A DNA stretch of 64,000 bases from Salipiger sp. H15 (GTDB lineage Bacteria > Pseudomonadota > Alphaproteobacteria > Rhodobacterales > Rhodobacteraceae). A program made the translations under genes and the position numbers. Every line of letters begins with the position of its first letter. The stretch's first letter is position 1. Below, piece after piece: positions 11,368 through 21,241 of this stretch. The notes under the pieces are model-generated. The model worked only from the letters and a program-made list of their open reading frames with translations. It did no database searches and had not been told where the DNA came from. The stretch covers positions 1 to 64,000 of the forward strand of contig NZ_CP123384.1 of NCBI RefSeq assembly GCF_040409955.1. Direction: 5' to 3'.

Positions 11368-11700
11368 ATGTCGTGGTTGAGCCGTCTCACGGAACGCCGG
11401 ATCCTGAAATCGCTGGCCGAGGGCAGGCTGCAGGGGCTCGAGGGCGAGGGCCGGCCCCTGCCTGACCGCAGCGGCGAGGCGCATCTCGACCCCGGCGAGG
11501 CGATGGGATTCCGCATCATGGCAGAGGCGGGCGCGCTGCCCGAGGAGATCACGCTCCGCAAGCAGGTGGCAGCGCAGCAGGAGGTCCTTGCCGGGCTGAC
11601 CGACCCCTTGGAGCGCAAAGGGGCCATGGCCAGGCTTGCCGAGCTGCAGATGAGGCAGTCCATGGCCGAGGAGGCCCGACGCCGTTTCCTGCGCGACTAG
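11368..11700 (+). CDS. DUF1992 (DnaJ-C28-like) protein
   Basis: This 110-residue protein has the DUF1992 pattern found at the C-terminus of DNAJC28-like proteins and stand-alone in proteobacteria. Typical elements are ERRILKSLAEGRLQGLEGEG, GRPLPD, and the following MGFRIMAEAGALPEE. It is alpha-helical and charged, without a signal peptide or membrane segment. The ATG at 11368 has AAAGGGTGGG upstream; an in-frame GTG lies at 11356. It follows mnmA by 67 bases on the same strand and is convergent with the GGDEF-EAL gene. Function is unknown. Confidence 0.8.
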   Translation: MSWLSRLTERRILKSLAEGRLQGLEGEGRPLPDRSGEAHLDPGEAMGFRIMAEAGALPEEITLRKQVAAQQEVLAGLTDPLERKGAMARLAELQMRQSMAEEARRRFLRD

Positions 11701-11703
11701 GCG

Positions 11704-13542
11704 CTAGGCCTGCGGCGGCGCCTCCTGCCCTGGCGTGGCACAGCCGGGATAGACCTGCGGCGCATGGGCCAGCGCCTCGGCAGCGAGCGGCGCCGACAGC
11801 AGGTGGCCCTGCCCGGCGGCGCATCCCATCGCCTGCAGGTAGCGCAGCTGCCCCGGTGTCTCGATCCCCTCGGCCACGACGCGGAAGCCGAAGCGGCGCG
11901 CCATGCCGAGGATCGCCTCGACCACGGCGCGGTCGCGCGGGCGCGCGCTCAGCCCCTGCACGAACTGGCGGTCGATCTTGAGCATGTCGATCGGCCATTT
12001 GCCGAGGTGGCGCAGGCTGCCATAGCCGGTGCCGAAATCGTCGAGGGCGATTCTCGCCCCGCGGTTGCGCAAATCGCGCAGCGTCTCGAAGACGCGCCCC
12101 CCCGCCTCGCCGAGCATGACCGTCTCGGGCACCTCGATCACCATCGCCGCCCAGGGCAGGTCCAGCTCCGCGAGCCGGTCCGCGAGATCGGCGGCGAAGG
12201 CGCGGTTGCGCAGGTCGAAGCCGGTCACGTTGAGCCCGATGCGCAGCGGCGCGCCATCCGCGGCGGTGCGCACCGGCAGCCCGTGCAGCACCTCGGTGGC
12301 CTGCAGGATCATGCTGCGGGTCAGCTGCTCGGCCAGCACCGCGTTCTCGAAGATCGGGCGGAAGAGCTCGGGGCCCATCTCGTGCCCGGCCGAGCCCTGC
12401 CAGCGCGCCAGCACCTCGTAGCCGGTGCAGGCCCCGGTGGCGAGATCGACGACCGGCTGGAACACCGGCCTGATCTGCCCGTCCGCGAGCGCCCCCGAGA
12501 AATTGCGCATCAGCTCGCGCAGGCCGAAGCGCAGGTGCCGGTGCGGGTCGAAGATGACCTGCGTCCCGCGCCCCGATTCCTTGGCCGCGTAGAGCGCGGT
12601 GTCCGCCAGCTCGAAAAGCGCATCGTAGCTCTCGCTGTGGCGCGGGAAGATCGCGGCCCCCATGCTCACGCTGCCGAGCGCGGGCTTGCCCATGGTCTCG
12701 CCCAGCCGGGCGAGCGCGGCGCGGCTGGCCCCCATGAACTCGACCAGCGCCGGCTCCGCCTCGGCCGGCAGGCGCAGCAGCAGCGCGAACTCGTCGCCGC
12801 CGATCCGCCCGAGCCGGGTGTCATCCGGCAGGCTGCCGCGCAGCGCCCCGGCCACGGCGCGCAGGTAGACGTCGCCGAACTGGTGCCCGTGCAGGTCGTT
12901 GATCTGCTTGAAGTGGTCCACGTCCACCAGCACGAGCGCATAGGGCTCGTGGCGCAACTCCAGCGCCGCGCGGGCGCTTTCCCGGAAGGACTCGGCGTTC
13001 TCGAGCCCGGTGAGCGCATCCCGCTGGGTCTGCTCCTGCAGCCGCGCCGCGTGCCGCCCGAGCACCGCCATGTCCTGCGCCATGGCAAGCTTGGCCCGCC
13101 GCTCGGCCAGCAGCGCCTCGAGCATCGCGATGAAATGCCGGGACATGCGCTGGGCGGCATGGGGCTCGGGCCCTGCGACATCAAAGCCCAGCACGATCGC
13201 CCCAAGGCGCCGCCCGCAGGTGCCGCCGATGCGCAGGGCAAGGAAATGATAGGGCGCGCCCATCACCTCGCGGTCGATGAAGCGCGGCCGTCCGGGCGCG
13301 GCGGTCTCCTCGGGCAGCGCGTCCATGAGGCCTCGCAGCGTGTCGGCAAGCGCGCCCTCGAGCGGTGCCGCCATGCGCACCGCGCGCGGCCCCACGACCT
13401 CGGGCGGCAGGTCTATGAGACAGGCGACCGCGCCGGTCAGCGGCAGCGCCGCCGCGCCGATCCGGTCCAGCAGCGCGTCGAGTTCCGAAACGGGGTAACC
13501 TGCACGCTCGAAGTCGTCCTGATCCGGCAGGTCACTCATCAT
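11704..13542 (-). CDS. GGDEF-EAL cyclic-di-GMP signalling protein
   Basis: This 612-residue cytoplasmic protein starts at ATG 13542, where AAGGGGGA sits about 8 bases upstream. An unassigned sensory N-terminus (about 1-160) precedes a GGDEF domain (about 165-330) with an intact RIGGDEFALLL active site. The EAL domain (about 345-600) starts TGYEVLARW (EVL instead of EAL, keeping ExLxR). It retains IGLNVTGF, LDDFGTGYGSLRHL, KIDRQFV and AEGIET, so phosphodiesterase activity is plausible. I see no RxxD inhibitory site five residues before GGDEF. Bifunctional or regulated PDE activity is inferred. Confidence 0.88.
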   Translation of the reverse strand: MMSDLPDQDDFERAGYPVSELDALLDRIGAAALPLTGAVACLIDLPPEVVGPRAVRMAAPLEGALADTLRGLMDALPEETAAPGRPRFIDREVMGAPYHFLALRIGGTCGRRLGAIVLGFDVAGPEPHAAQRMSRHFIAMLEALLAERRAKLAMAQDMAVLGRHAARLQEQTQRDALTGLENAESFRESARAALELRHEPYALVLVDVDHFKQINDLHGHQFGDVYLRAVAGALRGSLPDDTRLGRIGGDEFALLLRLPAEAEPALVEFMGASRAALARLGETMGKPALGSVSMGAAIFPRHSESYDALFELADTALYAAKESGRGTQVIFDPHRHLRFGLRELMRNFSGALADGQIRPVFQPVVDLATGACTGYEVLARWQGSAGHEMGPELFRPIFENAVLAEQLTRSMILQATEVLHGLPVRTAADGAPLRIGLNVTGFDLRNRAFAADLADRLAELDLPWAAMVIEVPETVMLGEAGGRVFETLRDLRNRGARIALDDFGTGYGSLRHLGKWPIDMLKIDRQFVQGLSARPRDRAVVEAILGMARRFGFRVVAEGIETPGQLRYLQAMGCAAGQGHLLSAPLAAEALAHAPQVYPGCATPGQEAPPQA

Positions 13543-13616
13543 CCAGGTGTCCCCCTTGGCCCGCGCAAAAACCACCAAACAAGACCTGACGCCGGACCCC
13601 AGGGGTCACCCGGCAG

Positions 13617-13652
13617 AAAAAAGGACCGGCCGGGCGACTGCCCCGCCGGTCC
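13617..13652 (-). terminator. Rho-independent terminator after dctD-like gene
   Basis: On the minus strand GGACCGGC (13645-13652 region) pairs with GCCGGTCC (13623-13630 region) around a GC loop and is followed by six T residues (13617-13622). It lies between the dctD-like stop and the GGDEF-EAL gene and separates the two transcripts. Confidence 0.75.
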
Positions 13653-13730
13653 CTCCAGAATTTGAAGAAACCGTTAAGATACGGTTAAGGACCTTTGCGC
13701 CTGGCGAAATTCTTCCGCCCCGCGCCGCGG

Positions 13731-15065
13731 TCAGAGGTAGTCCGAGCGCTGCAGCCCGTACTTGGCCATCTTCTCGTTCAGCGTCCGGCGCGGCAGGCAG
13801 AGCTCGTCCATCACCGACGAGATCGAGCCCTTGTGACGGCGCATGGTGTTGTCGATGAGCATGCGTTCGAAGGCTTCGACATATTCCTTCAGCGGCTTGC
13901 CCTCGGTGGTCATCACCGGCTGCATGTCCTCGTGGTCGTTCATCAGCAGCGAGGCGATGGTGCCCGTGCCGCGGCGCGACTGCAGCACCGCGCGCTCGGC
14001 GAGGTTGATGAGCTGGCGCACGTTCCCCGGCCAGGGCGCCTGCAGCAGCTGCGCCGCCTCCTGCGCCGAGACCTGCGGCGCGTCGCAGCCATACTCGTCC
14101 GAGAACTGCTCGGAGAAGCGGGTGAAGAGCGTCAGGATGTCCTCGCCGCGCTGGCGCAGCGGCGGCACGGTGATCTTCAGCGCCGCGAGGCGGTAGTAGA
14201 GATCGGGGCGCAGCGCGGTCTCGCAGGTGCGGCCCTCGTCCTGCAGGTTGCAGATCGCGACGATGCGGGTCTCGGGCGGGGTGCCCTGGTCGTTGATCAC
14301 CGACAGCAGCCGCGCCTGCGAGGCGTCCGACAGGCTCTCGATGTCCTCGAGCACAAGCGTGCCGCCGCGGGCTTCCTCGATCGCCGGCAGGCGCGTGTCC
14401 TCGGGCTGCATCGGGCCGAAGAGGCGGCGCATCAGCGCGTCCTCGTCCATCGCCGCGCAGGAGATCAGCACGAACTTCTTGCCGGCGCGCGACCCCACCG
14501 CGTGCAGCGCGTGGGCGATCAGCGTCTTGCCGGTGCCGGTCTCGCCGTCGATCAGCACGTGGCCGTCGGCCTGGCCGAGGTCGAGCACGTCCTCGCGCAG
14601 CCGCTCCATGGCGGGGCTCTGGCCGATGAGCTTGCTCATCAACTGGCCGCCGTCGGAAAGCTCGCGCCGCAGCACGCGGTTGTCGAGCGTCAGGCGGCGG
14701 GCGTTGGTGGCCTTCTTGGCCAGCTCGGACATGCGGTCGGGGTTGAACGGCTTCTCGAGGAAGTCGTAGGCGCCGATGCGCATCGCCTCGACGGCCATCG
14801 GCACGTCGCCGTGACCGGTGATCATGATCACCGGCAGCGCGCTGTCGTTGCCCATGAGCTTGCGCAGCAGCTGGATCCCGTCCATGCCGGGCATCCGGAT
14901 GTCCGAGATCACGATCCCCGGGTAATCCGCGCCGACGGCGCCAAGCGCCTCTTCGGCGCTGGAATAGGTTTCGGTGTCATAGCCAGACAGGGCCAGCCAC
15001 TGGCTGATCGACTGGCGCATGTCCTTCTCATCGTCGACGATGGCGATCTTCATGGCTTTGGTCAT
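13731..15065 (-). CDS. dctD: DctD-like NtrC-family response regulator lacking GAFTGA
   Basis: This 444-residue protein has a receiver (about 5-120; Asp in IVISDIRMPGMDG, Lys in FLEKPF), an AAA+ domain (about 143-370) and a Fis-type HTH (about 400-440). Walker A is GETGTGKT. The loop expected to read LFGHExGAFTGA is instead LFGPMQPEDTRLPAIEEA, so GAFTGA is missing. Walker B is GGTLVLEDIES rather than the usual LFLDEI. The sigma-54 contact loop is thus absent, and activation through another sigma factor is likely. It lies downstream of a DctB-like kinase, so DctD is the closest name, but no C4-dicarboxylate transporter is nearby. Confidence 0.85.
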   Translation of the reverse strand: MTKAMKIAIVDDEKDMRQSISQWLALSGYDTETYSSAEEALGAVGADYPGIVISDIRMPGMDGIQLLRKLMGNDSALPVIMITGHGDVPMAVEAMRIGAYDFLEKPFNPDRMSELAKKATNARRLTLDNRVLRRELSDGGQLMSKLIGQSPAMERLREDVLDLGQADGHVLIDGETGTGKTLIAHALHAVGSRAGKKFVLISCAAMDEDALMRRLFGPMQPEDTRLPAIEEARGGTLVLEDIESLSDASQARLLSVINDQGTPPETRIVAICNLQDEGRTCETALRPDLYYRLAALKITVPPLRQRGEDILTLFTRFSEQFSDEYGCDAPQVSAQEAAQLLQAPWPGNVRQLINLAERAVLQSRRGTGTIASLLMNDHEDMQPVMTTEGKPLKEYVEAFERMLIDNTMRRHKGSISSVMDELCLPRRTLNEKMAKYGLQRSDYL

Positions 15066-15137
15066 TCGGTCTGGTCGCCTTTTGTTGTGGTCTTCTCTCG
15101 CGATCTGCGCGGTGTCGTACTCGTCATGGCTTGCGGC

Positions 15138-16901
15138 TCACTCGGCCGCCGCGGGGCTCTGGTTCAAGATAGGCAATTGCATCTCGAAAACAGCCCCCCC
15201 ATCCGTACCATTGCGCGCCGAGAGCCTTCCGCCGAGGTCCGTGACGATCCCCGAGGAGATCGCAAGGCCAAGGCCGGTGCCGTCGCCGGGCTGCTTGGTG
15301 GTGTAGAAGGGCTCGAACAGCGCATCGAGATCCTCGATCCCGTGGCCGTTGTCGCGCACGCTGAGCGTGGCGGTCTCGCCGCTGGCGAGGATGATCTCGA
15401 TCTCGGGGTTCACCACCGACTTGGTGGCGTCGATGGCGTTGCGCAACAGGTTCACGAGCACCTGCTCGATGCGCATCCGGTCGCCCATCACCATCACCGG
15501 CAGGTCGGGCAGGATCTTCGAGATGCGCACCCGCCGCGCCTTGAGCTGCGGCTCCATCATCGACAGCGACGAGGCCAGCGCCTCGGCCATGTCGACGGGC
15601 ACGAAATTCGCCTGCCCCTTGCGGGCGTAGCTCTTGAGCTGGCGGGTGATCGCCCCCATCCGCTCGATCAGGTCGTCGATGCGGGAAAAGGCGGTCAGCG
15701 CCTCCTCGGGGCGGTTGCGCTTGAGCAGCAGCCGCGCCCCGGCAAGGTAGGTCTTCATCGCCGCCAGCGGCTGGTTCAGCTCGTGGCTGACGGCGGCGGA
15801 CATCTCGCCGAGGGCGGCCAGCTTCGAGCTCTGCTCGAGCGTCTGCTCGGCGCTGGCGAGGTCCTTCTGCACCTTCTCGCGCTCGGCGATCTCGCGCTGC
15901 AGCCGGGCGTTCAGCGCGCGCAGCTCGACGCTCTCGCGCTGGAACAGCGCCATGCGCAGCGCGGTCTTGCGCGACAGGGCGTAGAAGGCCAGCGCGGTCA
16001 GCAGCGCGAAGGCCATGATCTCGAGCGCCAGCACCGCGTTCACCTTCTCGCGCACCGAGGCATAGGTGGTGAAGGTCGCCATGGTCCAGCCGCGGAACGG
16101 GATCCGCCCGTCGATGCGCATCACCGCCTCGCCGCGCAGGTAGGCGTCGGCGGGCAGCGCGGTCCAGTCGGCGGTGGCCTTGATGGCGCGCTCGATGGCG
16201 TTCTCGGCGGGCTGCTTGGCCAGCGCCTCGTCCATGGTCAGCCCGCGCCAGCGCGGCTCGGTGGCAAGGATGATCCGGCCCTCGGAATCGAGCACCGCCA
16301 CGGCGTCGGTGATCCCGGCCCAGGCGCGCTCGAACTTGGCGAGGTCGACCTCGACCATGATCACGCCGATCGAGGAGTTCTGGTTCTCCATCCGGCGCGA
16401 GTAGGTGAAGGAATAGCCCCCCGCCTCGCGCTCCTGCACGGTGAAGACCGTGGTGTTGGCGCGCAGCGCGTCGATGTAATAGGCCTCGCCGCGGTGGTTC
16501 GACCCGAGCCGGTTGCGGTCGGTTGCCGCCACGGTGCGCCCGTCGCGGTCGAGCAGCATCAGCGAGGCTGCCCCGATCTCGTCGACGTAGGAGATCAGCC
16601 GCTGCGTCGACTGGCTGAAGTCGCCGGAATTCAGCGCCCCGATCAGCGCCGGGTCGCGCGCCAGCAGCTGCGGCACGATGGCGTTGCGGCGCAGCTCGGA
16701 GAGGATGTTGCCGGAGTAGAGCGCAAGCCGCAGCTCGGCGCGGTTGCGCGTCGAGGCGGTGGAGCGGTCGGTCAGCAGGACGTTGGTGATCCAGACCGTG
16801 CTGACCGCGAGCACCAGAAGAATGATAAGCGCCGCCCGCACCCGCCAGCTCAGCGGGCCCGAACGCCTTCTGTCCATCTTGTCACTCGTGGTCTCCGACA
16901 T
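15138..16901 (-). CDS. dctB: DctB-like sensor histidine kinase
   Basis: This 587-residue membrane kinase has one transmembrane helix near residues 17-42, a periplasmic double-Cache-type sensor (about 43-285), a second helix (about 292-315), a coiled coil, a HisKA dimerisation domain and an ATPase domain. The phosphorylated His is in AAVSHELNQPLAAMKTYL. The N box is VNLLRNAIDAT and the G boxes are DNGHGI and GTGLGLAIS. This is the DctB arrangement. ATG 16901 is preferred over an upstream TTG because it precedes a typical cytoplasmic/TM start. It is cotranscribed with the dctD-like gene (72-base gap). Confidence 0.88.
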   Translation of the reverse strand: MSETTSDKMDRRRSGPLSWRVRAALIILLVLAVSTVWITNVLLTDRSTASTRNRAELRLALYSGNILSELRRNAIVPQLLARDPALIGALNSGDFSQSTQRLISYVDEIGAASLMLLDRDGRTVAATDRNRLGSNHRGEAYYIDALRANTTVFTVQEREAGGYSFTYSRRMENQNSSIGVIMVEVDLAKFERAWAGITDAVAVLDSEGRIILATEPRWRGLTMDEALAKQPAENAIERAIKATADWTALPADAYLRGEAVMRIDGRIPFRGWTMATFTTYASVREKVNAVLALEIMAFALLTALAFYALSRKTALRMALFQRESVELRALNARLQREIAEREKVQKDLASAEQTLEQSSKLAALGEMSAAVSHELNQPLAAMKTYLAGARLLLKRNRPEEALTAFSRIDDLIERMGAITRQLKSYARKGQANFVPVDMAEALASSLSMMEPQLKARRVRISKILPDLPVMVMGDRMRIEQVLVNLLRNAIDATKSVVNPEIEIILASGETATLSVRDNGHGIEDLDALFEPFYTTKQPGDGTGLGLAISSGIVTDLGGRLSARNGTDGGAVFEMQLPILNQSPAAAE

Positions 16902-16947
16902 GGCGCCCAATCTACGCCGGGCGCCGGGCCGGCTCAAGCGGTGCCGG

Positions 16948-17616
16948 TCAAGCCTCGGCGAGCGCCGCGGTCAGATTGGCGAAAAGACGCGCACCGTCGG
17001 TGTTGCCCTGCGACGGATCGCAGGCCCGCTCGGGGTGCGGCATCATCCCCAGAACACGGCGGTTTTCCGACAGGATCCCGGCGATGTCGCGGTCCGCGCC
17101 ATTGGGGTTGTCGGTGTAGCGGAAGGCAACGCGGCCCTCGCCCTCGAGCATGTCGAGCGTCGCCGCGTCGGCGGTGTAGTTGCCGTCATGGTGCGCGATC
17201 GGGATGCCGATCTTCTCGCCCGCCGCGTAGCCGCGGGTGAAGACCGACTGGCTCTCGGCCACTTCCAGCCCCACCGTGCGGCAGATGTACTTGAGGTTCG
17301 CGTTGCGCAGCAGCGCGCCCGGCAGCAGCCCGGTCTCGGTGAGGATCTGGAAGCCGTTGCACACGCCGAAGACGTAGCCGCCGCGCTCGGCATGGGCCTT
17401 CACGCCCTGGCAGATGGGCGAGTTGGCCGCGATGGCGCCGCAGCGCAGGTAGTCGCCGAAGGAAAAGCCTCCCGGCAGGCCGACGATGTCGATGCCCTTG
17501 GGCAGCGACGTGTCCTTGTGCCAGACCATCTCGACCTCGAGCCCGGCCTGCTCGAAGGCCATCTTCAGATCACGGTCGCAGTTGGACCCGGGGAAGACGA
17601 TGACGGCGGCTTTCAT
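16948..17616 (-). CDS. purQ: Phosphoribosylformylglycinamidine synthase, glutaminase subunit PurQ
   Basis: This 222-residue class I glutamine amidotransferase supplies ammonia to PurL in purine synthesis. It starts [13 protein letters not shown]. The nucleophilic Cys lies in [13 protein letters not shown] (about residues 83-95), and the His/Glu of the triad are in [15 protein letters not shown] lies just before the ATG. purS and purC sit about 21 kb away, so this is not the compact purCSQ arrangement often seen. Confidence 0.96.
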   Translation of the reverse strand: MKAAVIVFPGSNCDRDLKMAFEQAGLEVEMVWHKDTSLPKGIDIVGLPGGFSFGDYLRCGAIAANSPICQGVKAHAERGGYVFGVCNGFQILTETGLLPGALLRNANLKYICRTVGLEVAESQSVFTRGYAAGEKIGIPIAHHDGNYTADAATLDMLEGEGRVAFRYTDNPNGADRDIAGILSENRRVLGMMPHPERACDPSQGNTDGARLFANLTAALAEA

Positions 17617-17664
17617 GGGCGCACTCCTGAACTGGCCTGCGGCGCTGTCGCGCGCCGCCCCGCG

Positions 17665-18714
17665 TCAGCGGGTGAAATCGGTGATCACGGCCACGCCCGG
17701 GGGCGTCGGCCCGTTGAACGCGGCCAGCTCCGCCCCCGCCTGGCTGAGGGGAATCTCGCGCGCGATGAGAGGGCTCATATCCACCTTTCCCCGCGTGATC
17801 AATCCAAGCAGCGACGGATAGCGATGCGAGGGCATGCCGCGGGTGCCGTAAAGCGCGAGGTTGGCCATGTAGACGGCGTTCATGTCCACTTCCTGGATGG
17901 CGTGATGCCCGACCGGCATGCCGACCTGCACGTGCCGCCCGAGCGGGCGAAGGCTGCGGATCGAGGCGTTGACCGTCTGCGGGATGCCCAGCGCCTCGAC
18001 GCTGACATGCGCGCCGCCGCCGGTGATCTCCTTGATGCGCGCCGCCGCGTCCTCGGTCGCGGCATTCACCGCCGCGTCCATGCCGAGCGAGAGCGCGTGG
18101 TCGAGCTTTTCCTGCACCACGTCCACCACGATCACATGCGCGCCCAGCGCCCGGCCGAGGATCGCCGCCGAGAGCCCGATGCCGCCGGTGCCATGCACCG
18201 CCAGCCACTCGCCGCCCTGCAGCGCCGCGCGCCCGGTGAGCGCGTGCCAGGCGGTGGTCACCCGGCAGCCGAGCCCGGCCGCCAGCGTCGGCGACATGCC
18301 CTCGGGCAGGCGCGCGAGGTTGAAGTCGCGCGGCACGGCGACGTATTCGGCAAAGGCGCCCGGCTCGATGAAGCCCGGCAGGCGCTGGTCGAAGCAGGTG
18401 TGCTGCTGGCCCTCGCGGCATTGCGGGCAGGTGCCGCAGGCGAGGATGAAGGGCGCGACGAGCCGGTCGCCGACCTGCCATTGCGAGTCCGGCCCGGCCT
18501 CGACCACCTCGCCGCAATACTCGTGGCCCTGGATCTGCCCGGGCTTCACCCGCGGATGCTCGCCCGACCAGCCGTGCCAGTCCGACCGGCAGACGCCGCA
18601 GGCCAGCACCTTCAGCACCACGCCGTCGCGCGGGCAGTCCGGCATCGGCACGTCCTCGAGGGACAGGTCGGCATTGTACTCTCTCAGGACGGCGGCGCGC
18701 ATGGTCGCAGGCAT
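17665..18714 (-). CDS. Zinc-dependent alcohol dehydrogenase family protein
   Basis: This 349-residue medium-chain dehydrogenase has a catalytic zinc site (ACGVCRSDWHGW and QGHEYCGEV) and a structural four-Cys zinc site (ILACGTCPQCREG followed by HTC). The nucleotide-binding Rossmann fold is at VHGTGGIGLSAAI (about residues 176-188). ATG 18714 is chosen because it has GGAGGAG upstream and begins at the family N-terminus MPATMRAAVLREY. It is 48 bases upstream of purQ on the same strand but functionally unrelated. The physiological alcohol or aldehyde cannot be told from the sequence. Confidence 0.9.
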   Translation of the reverse strand: MPATMRAAVLREYNADLSLEDVPMPDCPRDGVVLKVLACGVCRSDWHGWSGEHPRVKPGQIQGHEYCGEVVEAGPDSQWQVGDRLVAPFILACGTCPQCREGQQHTCFDQRLPGFIEPGAFAEYVAVPRDFNLARLPEGMSPTLAAGLGCRVTTAWHALTGRAALQGGEWLAVHGTGGIGLSAAILGRALGAHVIVVDVVQEKLDHALSLGMDAAVNAATEDAAARIKEITGGGAHVSVEALGIPQTVNASIRSLRPLGRHVQVGMPVGHHAIQEVDMNAVYMANLALYGTRGMPSHRYPSLLGLITRGKVDMSPLIAREIPLSQAGAELAAFNGPTPPGVAVITDFTR

Positions 18715-18862
18715 CGGAATTCTCCTCCAGATTCTGCGATCACAGAACGACAGACGCGGCGGAAACACAAGGCCCTGCGGCGCGCGCCCGGGCGGTGCTT
18801 CCGATTTGCCCGGGCTCGGGTAGGATCGCGGCGGGACGCGCATCTTGGGAGGCGCCGGGCGC

Positions 18863-19264
18863 ATGGGAATGATGAGAAAGCAGTACCACAGCCGCCGCGT
18901 CGGCGCGGACCGGCACAGCTGGGACGTTCACCGCCTCGTGCGGCTGTCGCGCGGCCTGCCGGTCGAGACCATCGCGGTCTCGGACATCGCCGAGATCGAC
19001 GAGCTCTGGTGGTACCAGCCGGGCGACGGTGCCCCGACCCCGCGCTCGATCGCCGAGCACATGCGGCTGGTCGACGAGACCGACCTGCGCTGGCCCATCC
19101 TGCTCTGCGCCGAGGGGCGCCTGATGGACGGGATGCACCGCGTCGTGAAGGCGATGAAGGAGGGGCGCAGCGAGATCCGTGCCGTCCGCTTCCGACCGAC
19201 GCCGGAGCCGGACTTCGTGAACGTCGATGTCAACACGCTTCCCTACCCCGACGAGGAGGTCTGA
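18863..19264 (+). CDS. Hypothetical protein with ParB/sulfiredoxin-like motif
   Basis: This 133-residue protein is not firmly recognised. The segment WPILLCAEGRLMDGMHRVVK (about residues 78-97), followed by an alpha/beta segment, resembles the ParB-like nuclease/sulfiredoxin fold (PI-x-dG-x-L-x-DG-x-HR). There is no HTH domain, signal peptide or membrane segment. The gene is divergent from the alcohol dehydrogenase gene and convergent with aroB. GGGAGG lies about 10 bases before the chosen ATG; alternative in-frame ATGs are at 18869 and 18872. The role is unknown; a small ATP- or nucleotide-binding protein is possible. Confidence 0.65.
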   Translation: MGMMRKQYHSRRVGADRHSWDVHRLVRLSRGLPVETIAVSDIAEIDELWWYQPGDGAPTPRSIAEHMRLVDETDLRWPILLCAEGRLMDGMHRVVKAMKEGRSEIRAVRFRPTPEPDFVNVDVNTLPYPDEEV

Positions 19265-19291
19265 CGGGGCGCTTCGCGCGCCCCTTGCGCC

Positions 19292-20418
<1,127 letters not shown>

Positions 20419-20422
<4 letters not shown>

Positions 20423-20997
20423 CTGCAGCTCTCTCCCACCACGTCCGGACGCGTCGATTTCAGCGTCTCGATCACCTTGCGGGCCATGGCGTCGACCGAC
20501 AGCCCCTGTTCCGATTTCACCGCGAGGTCCGCGAGCGCGTAGATCGGTACCCGGCGCTCGTAGATCTCGCTGAGCGTCGCCAGCGGATCGGGCGTGCGCA
20601 AGAGCGGCCGCGTGTCCTTGTGGCGCACCCGCCCCCAGAGCACCTTGAGATCGGCGTCGAGCCAGACGGCGACGCCCTTCTCGGTGATCATCCGGCGGTT
20701 TTCCTCGGCCATGTAGGCGCCGCCCCCGGTCGAGAGCACCGCCGGCCGCGCGTCGAGCAGCCGCTCGATCACCTGGCTTTCCTTGCGCCGGAAGAAGGCC
20801 TCGCCGTCACGGGCGAAGATCTCGGCGATGGTCATGTTCGCCGCCTTCTCGATCTCGGCATCCGAATCGCGGAACGGCACGTTGAGAGCTGTGGCCAATG
20901 CCCGGCCGACGGCCGATTTCCCCGCTCCCATCATGCCCACCAGCACAACTGTCTTTTTCAACTTCGGGTTCAATCCCCTTGTTTCTCGGCCATGCAT
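20419..20997 (-). CDS. aroK: Shikimate kinase
   Basis: This 192-residue kinase phosphorylates shikimate with ATP. It has the P-loop VGMMGAGKSAVGRALA (about residues 20-35), the shikimate-binding DSDAEIE with a later RRKES, and the STGGGAY signature. ATG 20997 has AGGAGG upstream and avoids an N-terminal extension of about 37 residues in the longer frame. It is the first gene of the aroK-aroB operon and is divergent from the 49-residue membrane gene. Confidence 0.95.
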
Positions 20998-21091
20998 CGC
21001 CAATTCTGCCTCCTGAGGCCGTGAATGACGTGTCGTTGCCGAAAAGGCTAGGTATAAGTGACAAAAAACATGAGGCAGGACTGCTGAGCAC

Positions 21092-21241
21092 ATGGGACGT
21101 CTGTTCAAACCCCTTCTAATCCTTCTCCTCCTCGCGGTGATCGCGCTGGTGGCTTACGCCTATGTCGGCCCCTATTTCGGCGCGGACTTCTCACCGCCGC
21201 AGAAGGAGATTCGCCAGCCCGTGGAGCTTGATGCGAACTAG
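21092..21241 (+). CDS. 49-residue single-pass membrane protein
   Basis: This small gene reads MGRLFKPLLILLLLAVIALV and continues hydrophobic to about residue 31, then a polar tail rich in Pro, Gln and Glu. It looks like an N-terminal membrane anchor with a short periplasmic tail. Its last 11 bases overlap the start of the 527-residue exported protein at 21231, implying translational coupling. Ribosome-site sequence is weak (AGGCAGGA, distant). No function can be assigned; the operon context with xerD-like recombinase is the only clue. Confidence 0.6.
   Translation: MGRLFKPLLILLLLAVIALVAYAYVGPYFGADFSPPQKEIRQPVELDAN

Noticed and set aside
13695..17240. A very long rightward open frame of about 1180 codons opposite the dctBD-like genes
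   Set aside because: It is antisense to two clear signalling proteins in G+C-rich DNA. Its composition is Arg/Gly/His/Leu-rich with no domain, as expected of a shadow frame.
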